NCBI GenBank assembly: GCA_029961685.1
Contig: JARWKL010000007.1
Location: forward strand, 7,274,708-7,338,707
From: Aristolochia californica
Taxonomy: Eukaryota; Streptophyta; Magnoliopsida; Piperales; Aristolochiaceae
Reading direction: 5' to 3'
DNA: 64,000 bases
Shown here: piece after piece, positions 36,676 through 48,175 of the stretch
Layout of the letters: each line of letters starts with the position of its first letter
Position numbering within the stretch: the first letter of the stretch is position 1
Translations under genes and position numbers: made by a program
Notes under the pieces: generated by a model
What the model was told of the DNA's origin: nothing
The model's input: only the letters and a program-made list of their open reading frames with translations
The model's database searches: none

Positions 36676-36804
36676 ATGGCCACCGCCGCTTCATACGCAG
36701 CTCCGACAATCCGGTCCGAGTTGCAGCAGCCGAAGTCGTCGTTTTCGCCGCGGATGGAATCGTCGGCGCTGCCGAGGCTAAATCTCAAACCGGTCGATCT
36801 GCCG

Positions 36805-37138
36805 TATAAGAGCAGAGAAGGTCTGATAAAAAGTAAAAACTAAGACGACTTCATAAAAAAGAGATTCAGAAAATCAACGTCTTCGTTCGTATGGCCTGAG
36901 TAATATACAGGATTCGTTTTGAAAGACAGGACTTGTTGACAATGGATGAGCCAAAATAATAAACAAAAATGGTGCATGATTTTAGTACAGCCCGGGTGAG
37001 TTTGTTAGCACAGACAGCGCTAGTTTTTGTACAAGTATCATTTTTAGAAAGTTCTTCTTATGGCGATTTTGAATCCTCATGAGGTGTTGAGTTGGAATGT
37101 CTTGAAGCTGACTTGGCTTGATCACCATGAGTCCAACA
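36805..37138 (-). repeat. Left LTR of copia element 2
   Basis: 334 bp, matching the right LTR through GTACAAGTATCATTT and GAATCCTCATGAG. Substantial divergence indicates an old insertion. Confidence 0.85.
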
Positions 37139-37425
37139 AGAGAATCATGGTGAGACTTGATCCTCATAGGAAATGAAGGCAATATCTAGGATTTTGAATG
37201 TTGTAGACTCTAATCACAAGGTAATTCGAAAATTAGATGAAGGATCTATCTTATTCAAAAACACGTTGTTGGCTTTTGTAAGACTTACAAATAGATAAAA
37301 ATAGAAAAACAAACAACCCACGTCTTATGATCCTAATAACATGGTAAATGATTATGTAAGTGGTCTACAAATCTTAAATTATAGAATTTGGACAAATTCA
37401 ACTAACAACCCCAACAATTCTTCCC

Positions 37426-39653
37426 TTAAATTGATTGCACTAATGGTTTCAGTTTACTCGTGGTATCACACACACACACACACATTGACTCACGTAACTT
37501 CAAGAACACATCCAGCTTAAATGGTTTTGTCATAATGTTTGCAACTTGTTCTTGTGTGACATAATGTTTCAACTCAACAACTCCATCATTTGTCAAATCA
37601 CGCAAGAAATGAAACCTTACATCAATGCGTTTGTTGCGTCCATGCATGATTGGGTTCTTGGATAGCTTAATGGTAGAACTGTTGTCACATCATACAATGA
37701 TACACTTGCCTTGAGAATGACCAAACTTCTCCAATACTCTCCTCATCCACACCTCTTGACAAGCACAAGAAGCAGCTGCCACAAATTCTGCTTCAGTAGT
37801 AGACATAGCAACTGCAGGCTGTTTTTTTAGAGGACCAGGACACAACTCTTTCACTGAGTAGAAACACATAACCAAAAGTGTTTTTCCTGTCATCTACGTC
37901 TCCTGCATAATCACTGTCTGTATGCCATCAATTCTCCATTACCCTCGCGATAAAAGACTCCCAAATCCACAGTACCTTTCAAGTATTGTAACACACTTTT
38001 CGCAGCTTGCAAATGCAACTCAGTTGGACTTGCCATGAATTTGCTAATGAGAGACACCACATACATCAAATCCGGACTTGTTGCAGTTAGATACATAAGA
38101 CTTCCAACCAATTGTTTGTACATGGTAGCATTCACCTTGGCTCCTTCTTTATCCTTCATTAGTTTAACGCCAGGAACAACGGAATTCTTCACACTGTTAC
38201 TCTTCTCCATCCGAAACTTCTCCAAAACTTCTTTTACATATTTTCTTTGACTAATATAAATTCTTTCAGGATTTTGTAACACCTCCACACCAAGAAAATA
38301 TTTTATTTTTCCCAAATTAGTCATATCAAATTCAAGTTTCATAGAATTCTTGAACTTAACAAACATACTCTCATCATTACCAGTAAAAAATAGATCATCA
38401 ACATATAAGCTAACAATCAAAATTTTACCTCCATCTCCTATTTTTATGAATAAGGTGAGTTCACAACTGCACCTCTCAAATCCTTCTTTGACAAAATATG
38501 CTTCAATCCGGTTGTACCATACGAGGGGCTTGTTTAAAGCCATATAACGCCTTCTTCAATTTGTACACCTTATACTCTTCACCTTTCTTCTCATAACCTT
38601 GTGATTGTTCAACAAACACTGCTTCATTTAGCTTTCCATGTAAGAAAGCGCTTTTGTCGTCAAGCTGAAACACACTCCAACTATTTCGAGCTGCTAAAGC
38701 ATTTACCATTCGAATCGTATCCCACCTAGCCATATGTGCAAACACTTCAATATAATCTATGTCATGCTGCAGTGCATACCCTTTTGCCACCAACCAAGCT
38801 TTAAACTTGTCAACCTCGCCATTTTCGTTGAGTTTAGTATTGAAAACCCACTTTTACTCCAATTTTTTTCATTCCTTTAGGCAAATCTGTCAGCTCCCAA
38901 GTTCCATTTCTTTCGATCGCTTCTATCTCCAAGTCCATTGCAACTCTCCACTTGGAACTCTGAACAACTTCTTCAAAGGTAGTCGGATCTGCAGTTGAGG
39001 TAAACATAACCAAATTGTTTTGCTCAACTTCTTCTTATGAAAATTTTCCTCCACTCACATAATCTTCCATCCAGAACGATACTCTTCTGGTCCTCCCTTC
39101 TGGTGAGCTTTCTTCAGATGTTGGAGAATTCTTTCCAGGTGACTCACTTGAAGATAAGCTACCCTCTCCTCCTTCTGCCATCACCTCCTTTTCAGATTCT
39201 TTTTGACTTGATTAGCTTCACTTCCTTCTTCATTACTATCTCCCCACTCGAGGATATCAAGTCTTGCTTCTTCATTACTTTTTTCCCAATCCCAGCACTC
39301 ATTTTCTTAAAAAACAACATCTCTACTTACAACTATCTTCTTGGACGCCGGATCATAAAATCTATATGCTTTAGACTCTTCACTCATCCCTAGCAGCACA
39401 CACTGAAAACTCTTATCATCCAACTTCTTTCTCTTACTGTCTGACACATGAACATGGCCAATGCATCCAAAACTCGAACATAATCAACATTGGGTTTGAC
39501 ACCACTCCAAGCTTCTTCAGGAGTCATATATTTCATTGCCAATGTAGAATTTCTATTGAGCACATGCGTTGTCCAATTTACTGCTTCTGGCCAGAATTTC
39601 TTTGGAACTTGATTCTCTGATAACGTACTTCTAACCATGTTCATGATCGTCAT
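37426..39653 (-). pseudogene. Copia element 3 integrase C-part, reverse transcriptase and RNase H, broken
   Basis: The minus strand shows an integrase piece (FWPEAVNWTTHVLNRNSTLA, 39390-39653). Reverse transcriptase follows with the YVDDLFFTGN catalytic motif (37911-38543) and LDDKSAFLHGKLNEAVFVEQ (38503-38793). RNase H shows MSTTEAEFVAAASCACQEV and RNKRIDVRFHFLRD (37426-37893). The pieces are in different frames or separated by stops. A (CA)n run at 37457-37484 lies near the C-terminus. Confidence 0.85.
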
Positions 39654-40093
39654 GTTCTTACGCTCAACTACTCCATTTTATTGGGGAGTGTAGGCTGTAG
39701 TGAGTTGCCTGCTAATACCATTAACTTTGCAAAAGATATTGAATTCGTGAGAGGTGAACTCTCCACCTCTATCATGCGTAGACAACAAATAAAAAATCAT
39801 GTCTCTTTCTCAACAAGGTTTTTATAATTCTTGAAGATAGTAAAAACTTCAGTTTTTTCAGTAATAAAATATATCCACACCTTACGACTGTAATCATAAA
39901 TAAAACTTATGAAATACCTCTTCTTACTATTGGAAACAGGGTTGGGTCCGCAGATGTCAGCATGTACCAACTGCAGTCTTTGTGATGCTCTTCATAAACT
40001 CCTCTTTGGAATTGCTTCTCTATATTGCTTTCCCACCATGCAATCAATGCATATTTTGGATGGTGCCTTCAACTATGGTAACCTTCTCACCAT

Positions 40094-41150
40094 TTACTTA
40101 TATTGCAATGTTCTCAGACCCTTGAAACTTAGATGTCCATATCTGCAGTGCCAAAGGTGAGTGTTGTCTTCAAGAATTGTTTGGAAGCAAGTAGGAGCTT
40201 TCGACAAAATTCTTGCAAGAAAAATGAACGTCCTATTTGCAAACATTGCTGTTTGCATAATAAGCCCTCGATTGGGATGATAGACTCTACAAACTCTATG
40301 TTGTATTAAAATAGCTACACCTCTTTCTTGCAATTGTCCAACACTTAATAAGTTATTTTTCAACTCAGGTATATAGAAAACATTAGTGATTACTTGAGTA
40401 ACTCCAACAATTTGCAACCAAATGTTACCCTTTCCCAACACAACCATTTTGGAATTAGTCCTGAGTGTCACAGATTGTCGGAATTCCTCATCAAAATCCA
40501 AGAACCACTCCTTATTTGCACACATATGATTGCTACACCCTGAGTCAATGAACCAAACATCTTCTCTCCTTGATTGATTAAGATCCATATATGACATCAA
40601 CAACATTTCTTCTTTCTCCTCAAACTCATAATTCGTTTCCTCTCCCATTTAGGACACTCATATTGAAAGTGCCCCAATTGATGACACTTATAACACTCAA
40701 CTGCAGCTTTGTTGAATGTTTGTCTACCTCTTCCCCGATAAGCTCCACGAGCTCGACCACCTCCTCTTCCATTGCTTCTATCATCGTAGGTCACTTTTAA
40801 TGCCTGTTCATCTCCTCTTCCATGCCCATTCATCCTATGCTCATAAACCAGTAAGCTGCTTGGCAACTCATCAATGGTTAAAGTGTCTAAGTTATTAGAC
40901 TCTTCAATCGAACACATAATATAGTCGAACCTTGAGGTCATTGATCTCAAGATCTTTTCAATGATCACCACTTGTTGCATGTTTTCACTATGAATCTTCA
41001 TCTTGTTTGTTATGATGAGTGTTCGAGTGAAGTATGCATCAACACTCTCACCCTCTTTCATATGTAGAACCTCAAACTCCTTTCGAAGAACTTGGAGTTG
41101 TGTTCTTTTGACTCTTATGGAACCCTGATACTTTTACTTCATAGAGTCTT
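40094..41150 (-). pseudogene. Copia element 3 gag and protease, broken
   Basis: UBN2-type gag (MKEGESVDAYFTRTLIITNK, 41061 downward) ends in a Gly/Arg-rich stretch and the zinc knuckle CYKCHQLGHFQYEC. The protease motif VWFIDSGCSNHMCANKEWF follows in an overlapping frame (40094-40648), so a frameshift separates the two. Confidence 0.85.
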
Positions 41151-41299
41151 AGATGTGCATGGCCCAAGAAATTTTTTCATAAGTATAGACCAATGATTAT
41201 AATGACCATAAACTTAAGAATTGCTAGTTGAACATAATAATTTTTAGTCATTCTTTTTTGTCTTTCTGTTTTTTTTTCCTTTGTTTTTGTTCGAGGCTA

Positions 41300-41700
41300 G
41301 CCTATGTTTTTTTTCTCGAAGAAAGCACCCCTTGTTTGTCGTTTTTCTCCTCTCGCGTGTCCCTTTTCTCCTTTCTCATGCCGTGCATCACTTTTCTCTT
41401 CCCGTGTCGCGCGTCGCTTTTCTCTTCCCGTGCCTGTCGCGTGTCGCTTTTCTCCTCTCGCGCGTCACTTTTCTCCTTTCTCATGCCGCGCATCGCTTTT
41501 CTCTTCCCGTGCATCGCTTTTCTCCTCCCGCGCAGGCACTGGTCCTCTCCTCGCGGAAATCTCTCTTCCCCACTGTTTTTTCTTTTTTCCTCCCGCACAG
41601 GTACTGCTCCTCTCCTCTTCCCCTTTTTTTTTATTTTCTCCCCCCGCGCTGGCGCTGCTCCTCTCCTCGCGGAAATCTCACTGGCGACTTCTCTCACTGT
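41300..41700 (-). repeat. Purine/pyrimidine tandem repeats in the copia element 3 leader
   Basis: Repeats of about 25-50 bp on the plus strand (CGCGTCGCTTTTCTCTTCCC, CTTTCTCATGCCGTGCATC and variants) occupy the untranslated leader between primer-binding site and gag. On the minus strand they leave a 131-residue Lys/Arg/Glu-rich open frame, probably incidental to the repeat structure. Confidence 0.75.
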
Positions 41701-42009
41701 CGACTGGCTCTCTCGCTGTCGGGATGCTCCGGAATGGTCTTCCCGGAGGGGTCGCGCTCAGGAGGGATCTCACGATTTCGATTCCTGCTCTCTCGTCATC
41801 TCTGCTTTCGGGAGGCTCTTCCCGATTCTGTCTCAAAATTTTCTTTTAATCCCTAAACCTCTCTGTTTCTATGGTTGCGGCGCAGGAATAAGAGGTCGCC
41901 GAATTTTTTTTTTCCGAAGTTGCTAAACCCGCTTTGATACCAGATTGTTAGATTGTTGTAGACTCTAATCACAAGGCATTTCGGAAAATAGATGACTATT
42001 TTATTCAAA

Positions 42010-43400
42010 GTAACCCTATCACGTACAAAGTGAAAATTGATCTTCATATGTTTTGTACGTGAATGGAAAACTGAATTGGCAAAGAGATACGTGGTTCCAA
42101 AATTGTCACACCATAGAGTGGGAGCCTTAGGAAGAAAAACACCCAGATCATGAAGAAGAGATTGAAGCTATAATAACTCAGTTTTGGTATTAGTAAGAGC
42201 TTTATACTCTGCTTTTGTGCTGGAATGAGTAACCATTTGCTACTTCTTGGAACTCTAGATAATTAAGTTTCAACCAGGAAAAATACAATGACCTCTTGTA
42301 AACTGCCGATCGTCAGGGCATCCTGCCCGATCGGTGTCAGAAAAAGCTTGAAGTTGAAAGGAGGAAGATAGTGTAATAAGGAGACCATAATGAGTTGTGT
42401 GTTTGAGATAGCGTAGTCTAATTGATGGTAGGTGCATGCATAAATTGGCAAGTTTTGATCACAACAAAGCCCACATTTGGGCGTGTAAGAGACGAATATT
42501 GTAAACTGCTAATAGTGCTTCGATATAGAGTAAGATCATTGAAAGCAGGTCCATCAGTACAAGAAAGGTTTATGTTGGACGCCATGGGAGTTTTAAAAGG
42601 CTTGGCTAGGTCCATAGTGGTCCGTTTAAGAATATCACAAATTTATTTTGTTTGTAAGAGATGAAGACCTTTTGACGAATTTTGAATTTCTAAACCAAGA
42701 AAAAAAACGAAAGGGACCCAAATCCTTAACTGAAAAGGACTAACTGAGTGTCTTGAGAACAGATGCAATTGCTTTTGGATAAGATCCCGTAAGGATAATG
42801 TCGTCAACATACACAAGAAAATACAAAGTAATAGAAGTGTGTTTATATGAAAAGAGAAAAATCAGAAACAAATTGGATAAAACCAATTTCAAGAAGTTGT
42901 GTGCTCAGTTTTGAGAACCACGCTTTGGGTGCTTGTTTAAGGCCATAGATGGCTTTATTCAAGCGACAGACATGAGACGTATAATCTAGGTTCACAAATC
43001 CAACAGGTTGAGTCTTGAAGACTTGTTCCAAAAGATCACTGTACAGAAAGGCGTTAGAGATGTCTAACTGTGGAAGGGGCCATTGTACAATAACAACAAG
43101 AGTAAGGATAGTCTGAATGGTAACGGGTTTCACCATAGGACTAAAGGTTTCATAAAAATCTATACCTTCCTGCTGGAGAAAGTCCTTTGCAACAAGGTGT
43201 GCTTTGTAACGCTCCACGACACCATCAACGTTCCGCTTGGGGTAGAAAACCCATTTACAACCAACCAATTTTTTTATGCAAGTGGGTGGAACCAGTGTCC
43301 AGGTTTGAGTTTCCATGAGTGCCTGAAATTCATCCTTCATGGTTGTATGTCATTGGTGGTGTTTGGTAGCTTTGGTAAAATTTTGGGGTTCATTAGGGAT
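42010..43400 (-). pseudogene. Copia element 2 reverse transcriptase and RNase H, broken
   Basis: The minus strand reads KLVGCKWVFYPKRNVDGVVE, LDISNAFLYSDLLEQVF and YGLKQAPKAWF (42843-43340). Downstream pieces up to 42010 include [20 protein letters not shown] and [14 protein letters not shown] of RNase H. Multiple stops and frame changes occur. The RNase H is interrupted by copia element 3. Confidence 0.8.
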
Positions 43401-43464
43401 GAGGCTAGATGTGGTGGTAAAGATAGCTCTATGGCAAAGATAGCTCTATGGCAGTGGCCATAAC

Positions 43465-44689
43465 TGTTGGAATGACTTGTCTTTAATATGCATGCTGCGC
43501 CTTCGCTAACAGACTGGTCTTTTGGCGCAATGATAAGTAACATGGTATCAGAGCAGGTGGTCTCGAGTTCGCAGGGGAGTGTTGGAATGACTTGTCTTTA
43601 ATATGCATGTTGCACCTTCGCTAACAGACCGGTCTTTTGGTGCAATGGTAAGTAACATGGTATCAGAGTAGGTGGTCTCGATTTCAAGTCCCGCTCCCCC
43701 CATTTGTTTCGTCCCCGCATAGGTGGGACTTTGTCTTTGTTTCGTCCCCACATAGGTGGGACTTTGTCTTTGCCTGTCCCCGTATAGGTGGGATTGTGCA
43801 TTCGCATTTGTACACGGGTGTTCTCCGTGCGGGGGAGTATTGGAATGACTTGTCTTTAATATGCATGTTGTGTCTTCGCTAACAAACCGGTCTTTTGGCG
43901 CAATGGTTAGTAACATGGTATTAGAGCAGGTGGTCTAGAGTTCGAGTCCCGCTCCCCCCGTTTGTTTCGTCCCCGCATAGGTGGGACTTTGTCTTTGTTT
44001 CGTCCCCACATAGGTGGGACTTTGTCTTTGGCCGTCCCCGTATAGGTGGGATTGTGCATTTGCATTTGTACATGGGTGTTCCCTGTGCGGGGGAGTGTTG
44101 GAATGACTTGTCTTTAATATGCATGTTGCGCCTTCGCTAATAGACCGGTCTTTTGGCACAATGGTAAGTAACATGGTATCAGAGCAGGTGGTCTCGAGTT
44201 CGAGTCCCGCTCCCCCCGTTTGTTTCGTCCCCGCATAGGTGGGACTTTGTGTTTGTTTCGTCCCCGCATAGGTGGGACTTTGTCTTTGGCCATCCCCGTA
44301 TAGGTGGGATTGTGCATTTGCATTTATATACAGGTGTTCCCCATGCGTGGGAGTGTTGGAATGACTTGTCTTTAATATGCATGTTGCGTCTTCGCTAACA
44401 GACCGGTCTTTTGGCGCAATAGTAAGTAACATGGTATCAGAGTAGGTGGTCTCGAGTTCAAGTCCCACTCCCCCCGTTTGTTTCTTCCCCGCATAGGTGA
44501 GACTTTGTCTTTGTTTCGTCCCCGAATAGGTGGGACTTTGCCTTTGGCCGTCCCCATATAGGTGGGATTGTGCATTTGCATTTGTACACGGGTGTTCCCC
44601 GTGCGGGGGAGTGTTGGAATGACTTGTCTTTAATATGCATGCTACGCTTTCGCTAACAGACCGGTCTTTTGGAGTGATGGTTAGTAACA
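43465..44689 (+). mobile_element. Concatemeric TRIM: six 78-bp LTRs and five internals with one TSD (ATAAC)
   Basis: The LTRs are 43465-43542, 43580-43657, 43838-43915, 44096-44173, 44354-44431 and 44612-44689. Each is 78 bp, TGTTGGAATGACTTGTC...AGTAACA. Start-to-start spacing is 115, then 258 four times. The last four internals are 180 bp and the first is cut to 37 bp. Every internal starts at TGGTATCAGAG, the initiator tRNA-Met primer-binding site, and ends in a G-rich polypurine tract (GTGCGGGGGAG). Perfect ATAAC duplications flank only the whole array (43460-43464, 44690-44694). Internals also repeat GTTTCGTCCCCGCATAGGTG two to three times. It interrupts copia element 2 between linker and reverse transcriptase. 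Confidence 0.95.
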
Positions 44690-44699
44690 ATAACATTGT

Positions 44700-46330
44700 C
44701 CCATTTGTAAACTGTTTGGGCCGAAGTGAGTTCGTTTTTGAATAAGTGATGATAGATGGAGGCAGAGAGAAAGACTCAGAATTAGACGAGGGAGAAGACG
44801 ACGATGAGGAACTCTGATTTTGAGAATTAGGGTTAGATATCAGAGACAATGGGGTGGGCCTTGGCATAGTGGGTGAAGTGGGCCTGGATTGAGAGGTAGA
44901 TATGGAATTATTTGGAGGGCCTTGGGTGGTAGTGTTAGTAGGCTTGGTGGTGGATGAAGATAAGATTTTAGGGCTGGATGGGGTTCTTTGGATAGGAAGG
45001 GGACCCAGAATGGAGGGTAGAGATGATGAAGTGGGCCAGGAAGGAGTAACTGGTATGGATTTGAATGGGAAACAGTTTTCTTCAAAGACAACATCACGGG
45101 ACAGATATAGTCAATTAGAGGAAATATGGAGGCATTTGTAGCCTTTGTGGGAACCACTATAGCTAATGAATAGCTGAATAAACACTGAACATAATGCAAA
45201 TCAAGTTTATGACGGTTGTAAGGCCTCAAATGAAGCCAACAAGCACTAGCAAACACTTTGAGCATGGAGTAATCGGGAGAGCGAGATTTTTTTTTTCAAA
45301 AGGAGATTGAAGATCAAGGAGAGGCGCAAGTAGATCGTTAATTAAGTAGACCACTATGTGAAAGGAATCAGCCTAGAATTTTTAAGGTAAAGAGGCATGA
45401 GCCATTAACGCTAATCCGGTTTCAACAATATGCCAGTGCTTCCGTTGCACCACCCTATTTTTTGATGGGTATGGGGACATGAAATTCGATGATTGATGTC
45501 TTGATGTTGAAGTAGGGTGTGGAGAGCACGGTACTCACCACCCCAGTCACTCTAAAGAGATAAAATTTTGGAATTAAATTGCAACTCAATAGATTTTTGA
45601 AATTAAACAAAGATAGAAAAGACATCAATTTTTTGTATTACTGGAAATCACCATGTGAACCTTGTGAAATCATTTTAAAAATTAACATAATAACGGTAGC
45701 CTTCACAAGAAGGAAAGACCACATACATCAGAATAACCAGAATAACGAAGTTGCAATGTTTTGGTGGATCGCCGATGGCATGATTGAAAAGGCAAGTGGG
45801 AGCTTTTGGCTTGGCAGCAGGCTGAACAGAGACTTGGTGAATCATGGACAGAGACCGATAGAGATTGTTGAGAGATAATACGATGAACAAGACACATAGA
45901 AGGGTGCCTGAGTCGAGAGTGCCACTAAGAAGAAGTGGTCCGCTCACCAACTAAGGCTTGATGTGTAGACGTTACAAAGGAAGGTGGAAAAGCTAGAAAA
46001 GTGTAGAGACCATTACGTACGAGACCATGAAGAATAGGAGTCCCCGTCCTTGAATCCTTCACAAAGAAATAAGAATCATAAAATTCAAAGAAAACACATT
46101 TATCAAAGCAAAATTGACGGGCATAAATCAGATTTTTTGTTATGTTAGGAACATGAAGTAATCGTTTAAGAGAGAAAGAATGAGAGAGGGAAGTGAACTC
46201 AGAATCACCAATGTTCGTAATTGGGAGTACAGTGCCATCACCTACACAGATATGATCTGTACCAGAGTAGGATGTGGGGTTTATACGGAGATGGGTGAGG
46301 TATGAGATAAGATGGTTGTGGCTGACATAT
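44700..46330 (-). pseudogene. Copia element 2 pre-integrase, integrase and linker, broken
   Basis: The minus strand shows a GAG-pre-integrase block near 45.7-45.95 (HSRLGHPSMCLVHRIISQQS; SACCQAKSSHLPFQ). Decayed integrase pieces follow (HIVVYLINDLLAPLLDLQSP; LHLRPYNRHKLDLHYVQCLF), then a Pro/Ser/Thr-rich linker (44.75-45.2). Frames change repeatedly. Confidence 0.7.
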
Positions 46331-46337
46331 CTGGATA

Positions 46338-47545
46338 CTAGGATTGATCAGGGGTAGATGCTATAGTGGTGAAGTTGGCTATGAAAGAGCAAGGCGGTTC
46401 ACTTTGGATTGCACGATCAAACCTATAATAGCATTTGATGGCAGTGGGACCAACCTTTCCACATACTTGATAGGTGGGTTTGGAATGGGCTAGGGATGAA
46501 GGCTGGGTAGATGTGTTAAAGGTATTTGATGAGGTGGAGTTGTAGCGTCCCCTGCCGTGATACCGATAACCCTCGTGATTATTGCCACGAGTGTTACTTC
46601 GGCTACGATTAGAGACAGTGAAGTTGGCAGATAAATCCATGGTGGGTGGTCAGAGAGATGAGTGAGAGAGACAACTCTCATGGGTAAGTAATAGGCTGTA
46701 GATTTCTTCAGGGGATAAGGGATCAATACGAGCAGTGACTGAGGTGACAAAAGCATCATAATCACTACTCACTCCAACAAGTAAGTAGGAGATAAATTCC
46801 GGTTGATACCGATAACCCCTGCGATTATTGCCATGAGTATTACTTCGACTACGATTAGAGACAATGAAGTTGGCAAATAAATCTATGGTGGGTGGTAAGT
46901 GAGATGAGTGAGAGAGACGACTCTCATGGGTAAGTAGCAGGTTGTAGATTTCTTCAGGGGATAAGGGATCGATACAAGTAGTGACTGAGGTGACAAAAGC
47001 ATCATGGTCATTGTTCAATCCAACAAGTAGGAGATAAATTCCGGTTGAGAAAGTGGTGTTACGGAGGCACTCATGGTATTGAAAAGATGCTTGACCTTTT
47101 GAAAATAATCAGACTCTGATAGAGAACCTTTCTAGATTGTAGCATGTTGGTAGTGTAATTGAATGATTCGGCCATGAGATTGAGAGGTAAAGAGTTTTCA
47201 ATGGCATCCCAGCTGTGGATTTGCCAACAACCTATGCAATCAGATTATCTGATAAAGGAAGAAAAGATAGCGCTAAGGATGATTTGGTCAGTTTGAGACC
47301 AAGCAAGGTATTCTGGGTTGGGTGTGTGTTGATATGGTAAGAAACGAGGAGGTGGCGATGTTGTCCTGTCGACAAATTGAAACAGCCGTTGGCCTTTCAG
47401 ATATGGAACCATCTAAGCTCGCCAAAGGAGATAGTTGTCATGGATGAGTTTAACGGAAACAAGGTGATTGAAATGAGGTAAAAGAGGGGAGGGGAGGGAG
47501 ATTTGGAGTAAGAGGAAGAGAGGCATCGTCGGCCATGGAATATGT
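46338..47545 (-). pseudogene. Copia element 2 gag region with internal duplication
   Basis: Gag starts MADDASLPLTP at about 47535. The duplicated segment contains ARIDPLSPEEIYSLLLTHES and a Ser/Arg/Asn-rich part (TVSNRSRSNTRGNN), and a degenerate zinc knuckle follows (YQVCGKVGPTAIKCYYRFD). Stops and shifts are present. Confidence 0.7.
46561..47048 (-). repeat. About 246-bp tandem duplication within copia element 2 gag
   Basis: TACCGATAACC...TAAATTCCGGTTGA occurs at 46561-46806 and again at 46807-47048, with perhaps 10% differences. It duplicates the end of the UBN2-like domain and the basic tract. Confidence 0.85.
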
Positions 47546-47567
47546 TTGTTAACAACTCTTGATACCA

Positions 47568-47904
47568 TGTAAGAACAGAGAAGTTCTAATAAAAAGTAAA
47601 AACAGAGACGACTTTATAAAATAAGAAAAACAGAGATGTTCAGAAAATCAACCTTTTCATTCATATCTCCTGAGGCAAAATAAACATGACTCTTTTTATA
47701 AACAGGACTTACCGACAATGAATGAGGCAAAATAACAAACAAAAATTGTGCATGATGTTAGTGCAGACTACGTGAGTTTGTTACAATAGAAAGCACCTCT
47801 TCTGTACAAGTATCATTTCCAAAAAATTATTCTTGTGTAGATGATTATGAATCCTCATGAGCTGCTGAGTTGGAGCTGGAAGCTGACTCGCTTGCTCGCT
47901 AACA
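47568..47904 (-). repeat. Right LTR of copia element 2
   Basis: 337 bp from TGTAAGAACAGAG to GCTCGCTAACA. SEP2 coding sequence resumes immediately after it. Confidence 0.85.
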
Positions 47905-48175
47905 CGCCGGAGGTGCTCTCGAAGATCGTGCTCCAGCCGGTTGTGCATTCTCAGATCGTATGGCTTCGGCCGTGACGGAGCTGTTAGGACGAGAAGAGAC
48001 ATATCGATGTGTCGCCGCTCCTCTGTCATACATAGAGAATTCGAGGAAAAGCCAGCACTCCGAGATCATCTCCGGCTGGTTTGCCATGGTACGTTTACAG
48101 ACTTGATGTGTTTTTAATTAATCTATATTCTTTAGTTTTGTAATATAAAATTATATTCTGCTTTTAGGCTGACAA

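Larger units (their letters stand above)
37199..42009 (-). mobile_element. Ty1/copia element 3, nested in element 2, right LTR truncated
   Basis: The left LTR is 37199-37407 (TGTTGTAGACTCTAATCACAAGG...AACTAACA, with a polypurine-like GGGAAGAATTGTTGGGGT on the minus strand). The right LTR begins near 41946 and keeps only ~64 bp before element 2's RNase H resumes at about 42010. The primer-binding site TGGTATCAAAGCGGG is rc of about 41929-41943. Coding order on the minus strand is leader (41.2-41.9), gag (40.6-41.15), protease (40.1-40.65), integrase (39.4-40.1), reverse transcriptase (37.9-39.0), RNase H (37.4-37.9). The truncated LTR implies a later deletion or imperfect integration. Boundaries on the right are approximate. 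Confidence 0.8.
36805..47904 (-). mobile_element. Ty1/copia element 2, inserted in SEP2 exon 1
   Basis: The LTRs are 36805-37138 (334 bp) and 47568-47904 (337 bp). On the minus strand they start TGTTGGACTC/TGTTAGCGAG and end AAGA(A/G)CAGAGAAG...CTTACA-like. The flanks TGCCG (36800-36804) and CGCCG (47905-47909) are a 5-bp target duplication with one mismatch. The primer-binding site TGGTATCAAGAG (rc of 47556-47567) abuts the right LTR, and gag starts MADDASLPLTP just inside. Order on the minus strand is gag-protease (46.3-47.5), pre-integrase (45.7-46.3), integrase and linker (44.7-45.7), the TRIM array, reverse transcriptase (42.3-43.4), RNase H (to about 42.0), then a second copia inserted in RNase H. 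All coding parts are broken. Confidence 0.85.

Noticed and set aside
36676..36843. Short intact protein starting MATAASYAAPT
   Set aside because: The frame runs into the LTR of copia element 2 after residue 43; it is the broken first part of SEP2.
41228..41926. Overlapping plus-strand frames of 181-232 aa rich in Phe, Ser and Leu
   Set aside because: They translate the pyrimidine-rich repeats of a retroelement leader in the antisense direction; three frames are open at once, typical of low-complexity DNA.
43465..44689. Regularly spaced repeats resembling a CRISPR array
   Set aside because: The repeat is 78 bp with TG..CA ends, followed by a tRNA primer site; the 180-bp spacers are homologous to each other and the DNA is plant nuclear. 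It is an LTR concatemer.
43548..44867. 310-aa repetitive open frame on the minus strand across the TRIM array, which could look like a repeat protein
   Set aside because: It is antisense to the TRIM units; the protein repeats simply mirror the 258-bp DNA period and include LTR and primer-binding-site sequence.
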